Both the position numbers and the translations under genes were made by a program. The notes beneath the pieces are model-generated. The model was given only the letters and a program-made list of their open reading frames with translations, was not told the origin of the DNA and ran no database searches. Shown in pieces: positions 25,590-33,219 of a DNA stretch of 42,614 nucleotides. Origin of the DNA: Sulfuricurvum sp. (GTDB taxonomy: Bacteria; Campylobacterota; Campylobacteria; Campylobacterales; Sulfurimonadaceae); contig NZ_JAQTYM010000010.1 in assembly GCF_028688295.1 (NCBI RefSeq), positions 1 to 42,614 of the forward strand, given 5' to 3'. Numbering within the stretch: the first letter of the stretch is position 1; each line of letters opens with the position of its first letter.

Positions 25590-26771
25590 CTAAAACGCAT
25601 AGTTCAAACGGACAAGGAAACGATCATATCCCGCATCAATTCCACCATCAGCATTATTATTTTTATCATTAATTATTGCATAACTGACATCGCCGCTGAT
25701 CACTTCATTCAGTTCCAATGATGCGATCACATCAAATTCAGTTACTTTAGTTCCATCCGTATCACTTTTAAAATTGCCATAAAGTGCTGTGAGAATTAAG
25801 CCTTCTAATCCTGCACTCGCCATATCAAACTCTGCTCTGAGCTGATATGCTTTAACATCACTCATCGCCTCGATCGTCCACTCTTCCATCGAGGTCATAT
25901 AAGGACCTCCACCAAATCCAATCGGCGTTGTTTTGCTATTATCATTATTTCCTTGATTGTAAGCTATCCCTAGGTTTAATGCACTTGCATTAAATGCTGC
26001 ACTTATTCCAAATACATTTCCATCAACTGCACTACCGCTTTTTTCATTGAACTGTGCGTATTGAGCACTAATATCGAATTCCATGGTTTCACTAAGATGA
26101 ATGACGTAAGATGCATCTGTATACACCATATCCGCTACATTGTCCACACCGTAATACCAACCTTGAAGAGCAAGATGTTCAATGCTCTCATTAACTGCAC
26201 CCACAACGATCGCTCCATTCCCGTTAGGATCTAGTTTTTTAAAGGTCGATTTATCATCACCGGAATCGTATCCCGCCCACCTTGTAACATACCCGCCGAC
26301 CAACGTCATATTTTCAATCAGACTATACGTTATAATCGCTGCTTCAAATGTATTAGGGTGCATACGAATATCATCGGTATCAGCAAATGGTGTATCAATC
26401 AACTGACGACCAATACGAAGGTTCAAATCGTTAAAAGTATAATCGAGATACGCTTCACCTAGAGATGTAAATGATCTCCCTTCTTCATCCAAAAAATCAA
26501 GATTAACTTTTTTATCATCATTGGTTGCAACATCTATTTTTTGACTGATATGGGCTGCTACACCTAGTTTAATTCCATCCCAATCGGCTGTCTCAAATTT
26601 TAAAATACCACCAATCGATGTTCCATAAGTATCTAAATTTGCCATATTATCTTGGCTCACATACGCCGCTCGAATGTGTCCACTAACCTTTCCTGTATTA
26701 AATGCTTCATCAATGCTTGATGCACTTAATGCCACTACTACCGATAAACTCATCATAATTGCTTTTTTCAT
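25590..26771 (-). CDS. OprD-like outer-membrane porin
   Basis: 393 residues: a signal peptide (MKKAIMMSLSVVVALSASS), then an opening like that of Campylobacterota OprD-family porins (SIDEAFNTGKVSGHIRAAYV). Alternating amphipathic beta strands follow to a terminal FLVRLNYAF, ending in the aromatic residue recognised by the BAM complex. ITYSLIENMTLVGGYVTRWAG and RIGRQLIDTPFADTDDIRMHPN are typical internal segments. GGAG lies 9 bases before the ATG. It is the first gene of the porin-hemP-TonB receptor transcript, with a Fur-box-like site upstream. The substrate is unknown; iron regulation would suggest a role in iron-chelate or small-solute passage. Confidence 0.85.
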   Translation of the reverse strand: MKKAIMMSLSVVVALSASSIDEAFNTGKVSGHIRAAYVSQDNMANLDTYGTSIGGILKFETADWDGIKLGVAAHISQKIDVATNDDKKVNLDFLDEEGRSFTSLGEAYLDYTFNDLNLRIGRQLIDTPFADTDDIRMHPNTFEAAIITYSLIENMTLVGGYVTRWAGYDSGDDKSTFKKLDPNGNGAIVVGAVNESIEHLALQGWYYGVDNVADMVYTDASYVIHLSETMEFDISAQYAQFNEKSGSAVDGNVFGISAAFNASALNLGIAYNQGNNDNSKTTPIGFGGGPYMTSMEEWTIEAMSDVKAYQLRAEFDMASAGLEGLILTALYGNFKSDTDGTKVTEFDVIASLELNEVISGDVSYAIINDKNNNADGGIDAGYDRFLVRLNYAF

Positions 26772-26851
26772 TTTAAGGTTCTCCGTTGTTTATCTAAAGC
26801 TAATATAAATAGTTTTTTATTTTGATTAGCATTATTAAAATATTTCAACAT

Positions 26852-26899
26852 GATAGTAGTTATCAACTTAATATAATCTTAGTAATGATAATGTTTATC
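26852..26899. promoter_or_regulatory. Fur-box-like operator region
   Basis: AGTAATGATAATGTTTATC at 26881-26899 matches the 19-bp Fur consensus GATAATGATAATCATTATC at 15 positions by my alignment. A second palindrome, GATAGTAGTTATC, lies at 26852-26864. On the minus strand a TATATT -10-like box lies between them, so Fur binding would occlude the porin promoter. The site is also about 35 bases from the -10 of the divergent rubrerythrin gene and could affect it. Confidence 0.6.
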
Positions 26900-26929
26900 G
26901 TTTAATCATCTCTTTTCGTTTCCCCTTTT

Positions 26930-26938
26930 TCTGCTATG
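26930..26938 (+). promoter_or_regulatory. Extended -10 promoter of desulforubrerythrin
   Basis: TGCTATGAT (TATGAT at about 26933-26938) is an extended -10 placed about 31 bases before the ATG, behind a T-rich tract. The message would start near 26945 and carry the GAGGAG ribosome binding site. Confidence 0.55.
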
Positions 26939-26969
26939 ATTTGCTTAATCACTATTTTGAGGAGCCACT

Positions 26970-27617
26970 ATGCGTCAATACGAAACTTACCATTGCAATA
27001 CGTGCGGAAATGAAGTCGAAGTGCAAAACGTCGGAGGGGGAACTCTCGTCTGCTGCGGACATGAGATGGAGATGACTACTAAAAGCCTCACTTCCGTCAA
27101 CCTGATGAAAGCATTTGCAGGTGAGAGTATGGCGCGGAACAAATACGAGCTGTTTGCCGACATCGCGCATGATGAAGGGTGGCACGCGGTTGAGCGCCAT
27201 TTTCGCGAAGCAGCACATAACGAGATGTACCACGCCCGTGCCGAGTATAAAGCGTATCATAAACTAATCCACGGCTGTGACGTCGATGCGACTGCCGCCA
27301 ATCTCGATAGCGCAATGGGTGGAGAGAACTATGAACACACGGTGATGTACCCAAACTTTGCCGAAATCGCTACCGCCGAAGGGCATAAAGAGTTAGCACG
27401 GCTTTTTACTGCCATAGGTAAAGTCGAAGTAGAACACGAACGCGAATACGCCGCCCTCAAAGAGGCATTGATCGCCGATGGTTTCTTTGCCAGTGGAGAG
27501 GATGAGATTTGGGTGTGCGAAGTATGCGGACATATCCACCGAGGAAAAAAACCACCTGTTGCCTGCCCTCTATGTAAAGCAGGACGTGAGTATTTTAAAC
27601 GGGAACATTTAGATTAA
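26970..27617 (+). CDS. rrc: Desulforubrerythrin (rubrerythrin with two FeCys4 domains)
   Basis: A 215-residue non-heme iron peroxidase with three domains. At the N-terminus is a desulforedoxin-like FeCys4 site (C9, C12, C28, C29). A four-helix ferritin-like diiron domain follows at about 45-180, with ExxH motifs (EMYHARAEYKAY, EVEHEREYAAL). At the C-terminus is a rubredoxin site (CEVC and CPLC). This architecture is that of Campylobacter jejuni Rrc, which reduces hydrogen peroxide and protects against oxidative stress in microaerophiles. GAGGAG lies 6 bases before the ATG. It is divergent from the iron-uptake operon across a shared regulatory region and is followed by a small CxxC protein. 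Confidence 0.95.
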   Translation: MRQYETYHCNTCGNEVEVQNVGGGTLVCCGHEMEMTTKSLTSVNLMKAFAGESMARNKYELFADIAHDEGWHAVERHFREAAHNEMYHARAEYKAYHKLIHGCDVDATAANLDSAMGGENYEHTVMYPNFAEIATAEGHKELARLFTAIGKVEVEHEREYAALKEALIADGFFASGEDEIWVCEVCGHIHRGKKPPVACPLCKAGREYFKREHLD

Positions 27618-27650
27618 TTTTATCCCCTTTTTGGGGATGCGGAGATTATC

Positions 27651-27806
27651 ATGAATACACTATGCAAACTCAAAAAAAATAAATTGGCAACCGATTTCAA
27701 AAAAATCATCAAGATTGTCAGTAAACCAAAATTTATCTGTGAGAAATGTGCGCGGGTCGCCAAAGATAAAAAATATCTCTGTAGCCCGCTTGCTCTCAAA
27801 AAGTAA
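27651..27806 (+). CDS. Small CxxC protein, hypothetical
   Basis: 51 residues, basic, beginning MNTLCKLKKNKLATDFKKII. A short knuckle CEKCARVAKDKKYLCSP near residues 30-46 gives three cysteines in a zinc- or iron-binding-like pattern, plus C5. GGAG lies 6 bases before the ATG, supporting translation. It follows desulforubrerythrin by 33 bases, and a small hairpin (ATCCCC/GGGGAT, 27622-27638) lies between, so it is likely co-transcribed. It ends 2 bases before the convergent rhodanese gene. Similar tiny proteins occur in Campylobacterota to my recollection, without known function. A metal-binding accessory to oxidative defence is a guess. Confidence 0.65.
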   Translation: MNTLCKLKKNKLATDFKKIIKIVSKPKFICEKCARVAKDKKYLCSPLALKK

Positions 27807-27808
27807 AC

Positions 27809-28693
27809 TTATTTTTTAAACATCTCGTAGCGGTATTGGCTCATCGGGGTATCGTCATGGTTACCCCACTCTTTCATCGACGCATCGTACAATCGGACGT
27901 TTTTATATCCGAGGACTCCGCTGAGGACGAAATAGTTAAACGACGTCTCCAATCCCCCCGTACAATAAACCAACACTTCTTTGTTTTTGTCGAGGCTGTA
28001 TCCCTCTTTAAAAACACTCTCTAACATAGTTTTAGGTTTTAGCATATACTCTTTATCGACCGAATAGTTCCATGAGTAGCTCATACCGCCTTTGATATGA
28101 CCGTTACGTTTGACGGTTGGGGTCGGGGTGACGCCTAAATACATATCACTCGGACGTGCATCGATCATCGGGAGTTTACCGAGGTGATTTTTCACGTAGG
28201 TGATGTCAGCGATTTTAGCGGAGTCGATTGACGCTTTAAACGCGGTCGGTTTGATCGTCGGTTCCGCTTGGGTGAGTTCTAATTTGCCGTTTTTCCATGT
28301 CTTGAGACCTCCATCGAGCAACGCCACGTTTTTAATTCCGTGATAGTTAAGTGCCCAATAGATGTATGAGGTTTTTAAGACATCTTTAGGATCGTTAATC
28401 GGGGCATAAAGGACAACATCGGTTGTTGAATCGATACCCAAAGCACTGATCTCTTTTTCAATATCAGCAACCGGACGGATCGAAAGAAAGGTACCATTAT
28501 CAAAACGCCATTTGGCTATCGTAGTATGTGCGGCATTCGGGATATGCTCTAATCCGTACAAATCCCCCTCGGAGACTTCAATGATACGAAGATTGGTATC
28601 GTTTTTATGTTCATTCAGCCATTGTGCAGTAACGATAGGTTCAATTGCGAGAAGTGATACGGCTGCACTGATGAGGGCAACAAAAATTTTCAT
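27809..28693 (-). CDS. Periplasmic two-domain rhodanese (sulfurtransferase)
   Basis: 294 residues with a signal peptide (MKIFVALISAAVSLLA) and two rhodanese domains at about 18-140 and 150-290. The C-terminal domain has the active-site cysteine C244 in VYCTGGLETS. The equivalent position in the N-terminal domain (VVLYAPINDPKD) lacks cysteine, as in catalytically asymmetric thiosulfate/mercaptopyruvate sulfurtransferases. DAR (178-180) and GHIKGG also fit the fold. It probably handles sulfane sulfur in the periplasm, consistent with a sulfur-metabolising organism. AAGGGA lies 6 bases before the ATG, and a TATGAT -10-like box is the complement of 28721-28726. Confidence 0.9.
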   Translation of the reverse strand: MKIFVALISAAVSLLAIEPIVTAQWLNEHKNDTNLRIIEVSEGDLYGLEHIPNAAHTTIAKWRFDNGTFLSIRPVADIEKEISALGIDSTTDVVLYAPINDPKDVLKTSYIYWALNYHGIKNVALLDGGLKTWKNGKLELTQAEPTIKPTAFKASIDSAKIADITYVKNHLGKLPMIDARPSDMYLGVTPTPTVKRNGHIKGGMSYSWNYSVDKEYMLKPKTMLESVFKEGYSLDKNKEVLVYCTGGLETSFNYFVLSGVLGYKNVRLYDASMKEWGNHDDTPMSQYRYEMFKK

Positions 28694-28839
28694 AATTTCC
28701 CTTTGGTAATAATTTTGTCAATCATAGAAGTTTTTCACTTAAAGGATAATTTTTTTCCTTTATTAACTTTTTTTATACCATTAAAATTTCATTCACACCA
28801 TTTACTTTTTTGTTACCGAAAAAAGAATACTATGATGAG

Positions 28840-30048
28840 ATGAAAAAAAGATATATAGCTACACTCCCTTTACTTCTCATGACTAACCTCTGTGGCAGTG
28901 ATAATGCACTCCTCTCTGGCGAAAAACAAGAGTTATTACGCCAACAAAAAGAGATATATGAGTTCGAGCATGAAAAACTCCGCACGAACTGGATCGCACC
29001 GCTGAATCTCAATGCGTCGTACAGTTATGACAAAAGCGCACAGGGTGATTATCACAGTGACACCGAAAATCTCTCCGCGTCCATCTCTCAGGACATCTTT
29101 CGCTCCGGTGGGATCATGTATCAAATCGCTTACGCCGATGCCAAAAAACAAAGTGAGTCCATAGCCTACCAACAACAAATAGCGGCGTTGAATCAACAGT
29201 TGTTTCTCGCCCTCCTCACGTACCAAAAAAACAGTGTATTGCTGGAACAAAGTCAAAAACGTCTCGATAACAAAGAGATCGAAATCTTTATCAAACGTCA
29301 ACTCTACGATGCCGGAAAAGTCGATATTACCGAGTTAAACAATGCATTTATGGGAAAAAGCAATGAGCTTAAAACTCTCATTTCCCTCAAATACGCCCTC
29401 AGTGAACAGCGTTTTGAGATTGCTAAAATCAGCGACATTACCCCGGATACGTTTCCGATTCCCCGATTTGAGATGATCGCTAAAGAGCAGTACCTCTCAG
29501 GTCAATTTGATTTACAATACGCACAAGCGCAAAGCGATACCCTCAAAAACCTCTCCGAGGTAACGGCTACCAACTATCTCCCCTCCATCGCACTTAACGC
29601 AGATGTCGGATATCGTAACTACGATCCCAAAGAACTCAGCGGAGCCTACAATGGCAATTACTATAGCGCAGGGTTTCAGCTCACCATGCCACTGGTCTAT
29701 AACGCCTCAGCGACAATCCAAGAAGCACAAGCAACCTATCTCAAAGAAGCGGCTAAAACTGCCGATAAAAAAAGAGAACTGAATGCCCAATATGCTCAAG
29801 TGCTTGAGAAAATTCAAAGCTACCGAGACACTATCTCTATTACCTCTAAAAACCTCCTCCTCTACGATGAACTGATCCGTGTACTCCAAGCCGGAGTCAA
29901 TGCCGGAACCAAAACGGGATACGATCTACAAACCCTTAAAAACACCAAAACGATCGAAGAGCTGGAGATTAAGATCAATGAGATCAATATCCAAATCGAG
30001 TTCGCTAAACTCCATTTTGCACTTCACCCTTCCAAGGAAAATTTATGA
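28840..30048 (+). CDS. TolC-like outer-membrane efflux protein
   Basis: 402 residues from ATG 28840: a signal-like start (MKKRYIATLPLLLMTNLCGS), then two structural repeats of long helices and short beta strands as in the outer-membrane efflux (OEP) family. Examples are LSASISQDIFRSGGIMYQIAYADAKKQ in the first half and GFQLTMPLVYNASATIQEAQATYLK in the second. I chose this ATG over an upstream TTG (28810) because the signal peptide begins here; the ribosome binding site is weak. Its stop overlaps the MacA-like start (ATGA). It is the outer-membrane channel of the tripartite exporter encoded by the next three genes and is somewhat short for TolC. Confidence 0.88.
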   Translation: MKKRYIATLPLLLMTNLCGSDNALLSGEKQELLRQQKEIYEFEHEKLRTNWIAPLNLNASYSYDKSAQGDYHSDTENLSASISQDIFRSGGIMYQIAYADAKKQSESIAYQQQIAALNQQLFLALLTYQKNSVLLEQSQKRLDNKEIEIFIKRQLYDAGKVDITELNNAFMGKSNELKTLISLKYALSEQRFEIAKISDITPDTFPIPRFEMIAKEQYLSGQFDLQYAQAQSDTLKNLSEVTATNYLPSIALNADVGYRNYDPKELSGAYNGNYYSAGFQLTMPLVYNASATIQEAQATYLKEAAKTADKKRELNAQYAQVLEKIQSYRDTISITSKNLLLYDELIRVLQAGVNAGTKTGYDLQTLKNTKTIEELEIKINEINIQIEFAKLHFALHPSKENL

Positions 30049-31265
30049 ATCAATCTACCGAATCGATCGAACAAACCCTCGGGCTCAATGCTCCGAAAAA
30101 ATCACCGCTGAAAAAGTATCTCCTCATAGGGGGGATCACTCTACTACTTATTGGTGGGGGATGGTTTTGGATGCAAAGCTCTTCATCGACTAAAACTGAA
30201 TATCTCACCGCACCTGCGCAGATCAAAGAGCTCACCACTACCGTATCGGCGACGGGGAATTTAGAACCGACAAATACCATCGATGTGGGGATCGAAGTTT
30301 CCGGAACCATTACCGACGTGCTAGTCGATTATAACGATCATGTCAAAGCGGGCCAAATATTAGCACGGTTGGATACGACTAAACTGATCTCCCAAGTAAC
30401 CAGCTCAAAAGCCTCCCTCTTGCGCTATAAGGCCAATATTTCCGCCGCCAAAGCCTCACTCTCCAATGCCCAAAACGAGTATGAGCGGATCCATAAAATG
30501 TACAAAGAGACCGGAGGAAACTACCCCTCTAAAAAAGAGGTGGATGAAGCGGGTAACGCCCTCCTCACCGCCAAAGCAGGTTTAGAAGCGGCGATCGCTC
30601 AATCCGCCCAAGCCAGTGCAGAACTCGAAGCCCATGAGGATAACCTCCGAAAAGCAATCGTCGTCTCACCGGTAGAGGGGATAATTTTAGAGCGCAAAGT
30701 AGAACCGGGGCAAACCGTCGTTGCCTCGATGCAAACTCCTGTTTTGTTCAAAATGGCAAAAAGTCTCGATACAATGAAAGTCCTAGTCAGTGTGGATGAA
30801 GCCGACATCGGCGAAGTAAAAGAGAAGCAAAAGGTAACCTTCAATGTCGATGCTTATCCTAATGAGCAGTTTAAAGGGATCATCACGCAACTGCGATTGA
30901 ACTCTCAAATGGTCAATGGTGTAGTAACCTACGATGCCGTTGTCGAAGTGCCCAATAGTGATCTAAAACTCCGTCCGGGGATGACGGCAACGGCACAGAT
31001 CATCACCGGTGTTTTAGCAAATACTCTCGTCGTCCCCAATGCAGCGCTCCGTTTCACCCCTCCAAAATCAAAAGAGGAGAAAGCAAACACCTCTCAAGAG
31101 ACGAGCAAATTAAACGAAAAATCGGTATGGATTCTCAAAGAGAAAAAACCCTCATCCATCAGTGTCAAAGTGGGTAAAAGCGACGGAATCTCAACCGCCA
31201 TTACCTCACCGAACCTCAAAGCGGGTGATAAGGTTATCATCGGTGTCAAAGAGAATAGTGAATGA
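30045..31265 (+). CDS. macA: MacA-like periplasmic adaptor (membrane fusion protein)
   Basis: 406 residues: a short cytoplasmic N-terminus, one membrane anchor at about 26-44 (YLLIGGITLLLIGGGWFWM), and a lipoyl half-motif (TDVLVDYNDHVKAGQILARLD at about 91-111). A helical hairpin runs at about 115-205, with the second lipoyl half in VVSPVEGIILERKVEPGQTV. Beta-barrel and membrane-proximal domains follow, with ELRPGMTATAQI-like LKLRPGMTATAQIITG. This matches MacA, which couples an ABC pump to TolC. It overlaps both neighbours by four bases. Confidence 0.93.
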   Translation: MNQSTESIEQTLGLNAPKKSPLKKYLLIGGITLLLIGGGWFWMQSSSSTKTEYLTAPAQIKELTTTVSATGNLEPTNTIDVGIEVSGTITDVLVDYNDHVKAGQILARLDTTKLISQVTSSKASLLRYKANISAAKASLSNAQNEYERIHKMYKETGGNYPSKKEVDEAGNALLTAKAGLEAAIAQSAQASAELEAHEDNLRKAIVVSPVEGIILERKVEPGQTVVASMQTPVLFKMAKSLDTMKVLVSVDEADIGEVKEKQKVTFNVDAYPNEQFKGIITQLRLNSQMVNGVVTYDAVVEVPNSDLKLRPGMTATAQIITGVLANTLVVPNAALRFTPPKSKEEKANTSQETSKLNEKSVWILKEKKPSSISVKVGKSDGISTAITSPNLKAGDKVIIGVKENSE

Positions 31266-31957
31266 GTACGCACACCTCTAGCGTCATTAGCTTTAGCAAT
31301 GTTACCAAATCTTATGGAGAGGGTGAAGCAACGGCGTATGCTCTGCGCGGTGTTGATTTAGAGATAGTACGCGGTGAATTCGTAGCCATCATGGGACCCA
31401 GCGGATCAGGGAAATCGACGGCAATGAACATCATCGGATGTCTCGATACCCCATCACAGGGAGAATACCTATTTGAGGGGGTAGATGTCGGGAGCCTCTC
31501 CAGAGATCAGCGAGCACTCTTGCGTCGTAACTACATCGGATTTATCTTTCAAGGGTTCAATCTGCTAGGAAAAACCTCAGCCGTTGAAAATGTCGAACTT
31601 CCACTGCTGTATCGGGGGATAGATGCCCAAACTCGCAGAGCTAAAGCACTCGAAGCTCTCAAAAGTGTCGGATTGGAGCACGTCGCCCACCACACCCCCG
31701 GTGAGCTCTCAGGAGGACAGCAGCAGCGTGTCGCTATCGCCCGTGCGATCGTCACCGATCCTCTCATCCTCCTCGCCGATGAACCTACCGGAAATCTCGA
31801 CAGTGCCAAAAGTATCGAAGTGATGGAGCTGTTGCAATCGTTTAATCGTGATAAAGGGATCACCATCATCATGGTCACCCATGAGGATGATATGGCAGCG
31901 TACTCAGAGCGAACCATCCGTTTTCGTGATGGGCTCATAGACAAGGCTCACTCATGA
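31262..31957 (+). CDS. macB: MacB-type ABC exporter ATPase subunit
   Basis: 231 residues of the LolD/MacB ATPase group: Walker [10 protein letters not shown] (45-53), Q-loop [22 protein letters not shown], signature [14 protein letters not shown], Walker [12 protein letters not shown], and H-loop VTHEDD. In E. coli the ATPase and permease are one MacB polypeptide. Here the ATPase stops and the permease begins at a 4-base overlap, giving a two-gene version. It powers export through the mechanotransmission-type FtsX fold permease. Confidence 0.93.
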   Translation: MSTHTSSVISFSNVTKSYGEGEATAYALRGVDLEIVRGEFVAIMGPSGSGKSTAMNIIGCLDTPSQGEYLFEGVDVGSLSRDQRALLRRNYIGFIFQGFNLLGKTSAVENVELPLLYRGIDAQTRRAKALEALKSVGLEHVAHHTPGELSGGQQQRVAIARAIVTDPLILLADEPTGNLDSAKSIEVMELLQSFNRDKGITIIMVTHEDDMAAYSERTIRFRDGLIDKAHS

Positions 31958-33165
31958 TTTGGAATGCTTTTCTCCTCGCTCTACGTGAAATACGTCGCAG
32001 TGCAATGCGCTCTATCCTCACAACGCTTGGGATCGTGATCGGGGTCGCTTCGGTTATCGCGATGGTGATGCTCGGCGATGCCACCACCGCCTATGTCTCG
32101 AACAGTATTTCCAAACTCGGTACCAACATGCTCATCCTCCGTCCGGGACAGGACCGCAAAGGGCCGCGAAGTGAAGATAGCACCGCTAAACGGTTCAGCC
32201 ACGACGATCTCCAAGCCATTCACCGTGAAATCACCGATATACGAGGCGCTGCACCGATAGGCTCCAAAGGGGTTCAAGCGGTCTACGGAAACCAAAACTA
32301 CTCCACGACAATCGATGGAAGTGATAACGACTATTTCGCCGTCAAAGATTGGATGTTTGAATCAGGACGGATGTTCGCTCCCGCAGAACTTCAAGCAGGA
32401 AAATCGGTCTGTGTTATCGGGGAAACGGTACGGAGCGAACTCTTCGGCGATCAAGACCCCCTCGGTGCCTCTATACGTTTAGGGACATTTTCATGTCAAG
32501 TGATCGGATTACTTAAATCCAAAGGTGCGTCCATGTTCGGAATGGATCAGGATGATATTATCGTCGTTCCCATCCGACTGCTACAGCGACGGGTCAGCGG
32601 CAATCAAGAGATCTCGATGATTCTGGTCTCTGCCTCTTCACCTGCGGTGATCGAAAATGTCAAATCTTCCCTCACTGCCCTCTTCCAAGAGCGCCGCCGC
32701 ATCAAACTCGGCGAAGAGGATGATTTCAGTGTCCGTGATATGCGGGAGATGGTTCAAACGCTTACCTCCACCACCAAAATGCTTACCCTCCTCCTCGGAG
32801 CCGTCGCGACTATCAGTCTCCTCGTCGGAGGGATCGGGATTATGAACATTATGCTCGTCTCGGTCACCGAACGTACTCGTGAAATCGGAATCCGCCTCGC
32901 CATCGGAGCACTGGAGAGGGAGGTTCTGCTACAGTTTTTAGTCGAGGCAATCGTCCTATCCTCACTCGGTGGGGTGATTGGAGTACTCTTGGGATTAGGC
33001 TTTGGAGTCGGGATCAGTTTTTTCTTTGATCTGCCGTTGGTATTTAACACCTCGATAGTCATTATTGCGTTTTTATTCTCTACCCTCGTTGGGGTCGTAT
33101 TTGGCTATTTCCCAGCCCGTAAAGCGGCTAGACTTAACCCAATTGATGCTCTGCGGTATGAATAG
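31954..33165 (+). CDS. macB: MacB-type ABC exporter permease subunit (FtsX fold)
   Basis: 403 residues. The first membrane segment lies at about 17-40 ([21 protein letters not shown]). A large periplasmic domain follows at about 50-275. Three C-terminal spans lie at about 278-300, 325-350 and 365-385, with the family box [30 protein letters not shown] and the ending [19 protein letters not shown]. These are hallmarks of the MacB permease. The substrate may be a peptide, toxin or siderophore; E. coli MacB exports macrolides and heat-stable enterotoxin. It is followed by a terminator and, convergently, the giant RTX gene. Confidence 0.94.
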   Translation: MIWNAFLLALREIRRSAMRSILTTLGIVIGVASVIAMVMLGDATTAYVSNSISKLGTNMLILRPGQDRKGPRSEDSTAKRFSHDDLQAIHREITDIRGAAPIGSKGVQAVYGNQNYSTTIDGSDNDYFAVKDWMFESGRMFAPAELQAGKSVCVIGETVRSELFGDQDPLGASIRLGTFSCQVIGLLKSKGASMFGMDQDDIIVVPIRLLQRRVSGNQEISMILVSASSPAVIENVKSSLTALFQERRRIKLGEEDDFSVRDMREMVQTLTSTTKMLTLLLGAVATISLLVGGIGIMNIMLVSVTERTREIGIRLAIGALEREVLLQFLVEAIVLSSLGGVIGVLLGLGFGVGISFFFDLPLVFNTSIVIIAFLFSTLVGVVFGYFPARKAARLNPIDALRYE

Positions 33166-33189
33166 ATAGAAGAATTTTATAGAGAAGGG

Positions 33190-33210
33190 AAAGCGGGAGT
33201 TCCCGCTTTT
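33190..33210 (+). terminator. Intrinsic terminator, possibly bidirectional
   Basis: AAAGCGGG-AGTT-CCCGCTTT with T4 on the plus strand. It ends the tolC-macAB transcript and lies just beyond the stop of the convergent giant gene, where it may act in the opposite direction with a weaker T tract. Confidence 0.8.
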
Positions 33211-33219
33211 GTAAAGAAG

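Noticed and set aside
25397-25600. 67-residue minus-strand ORF taken as a complete independent gene
   Set aside because: Its end has no recognisable content, while the -1 frame gives the HemP signature. A frameshifted hemP explains the region better.
28810-28839. TTG start giving the TolC-like protein 10 extra residues
   Set aside because: The signal peptide begins at ATG 28840, and the extension (LPKKEYYDE) is charged and would disrupt it.
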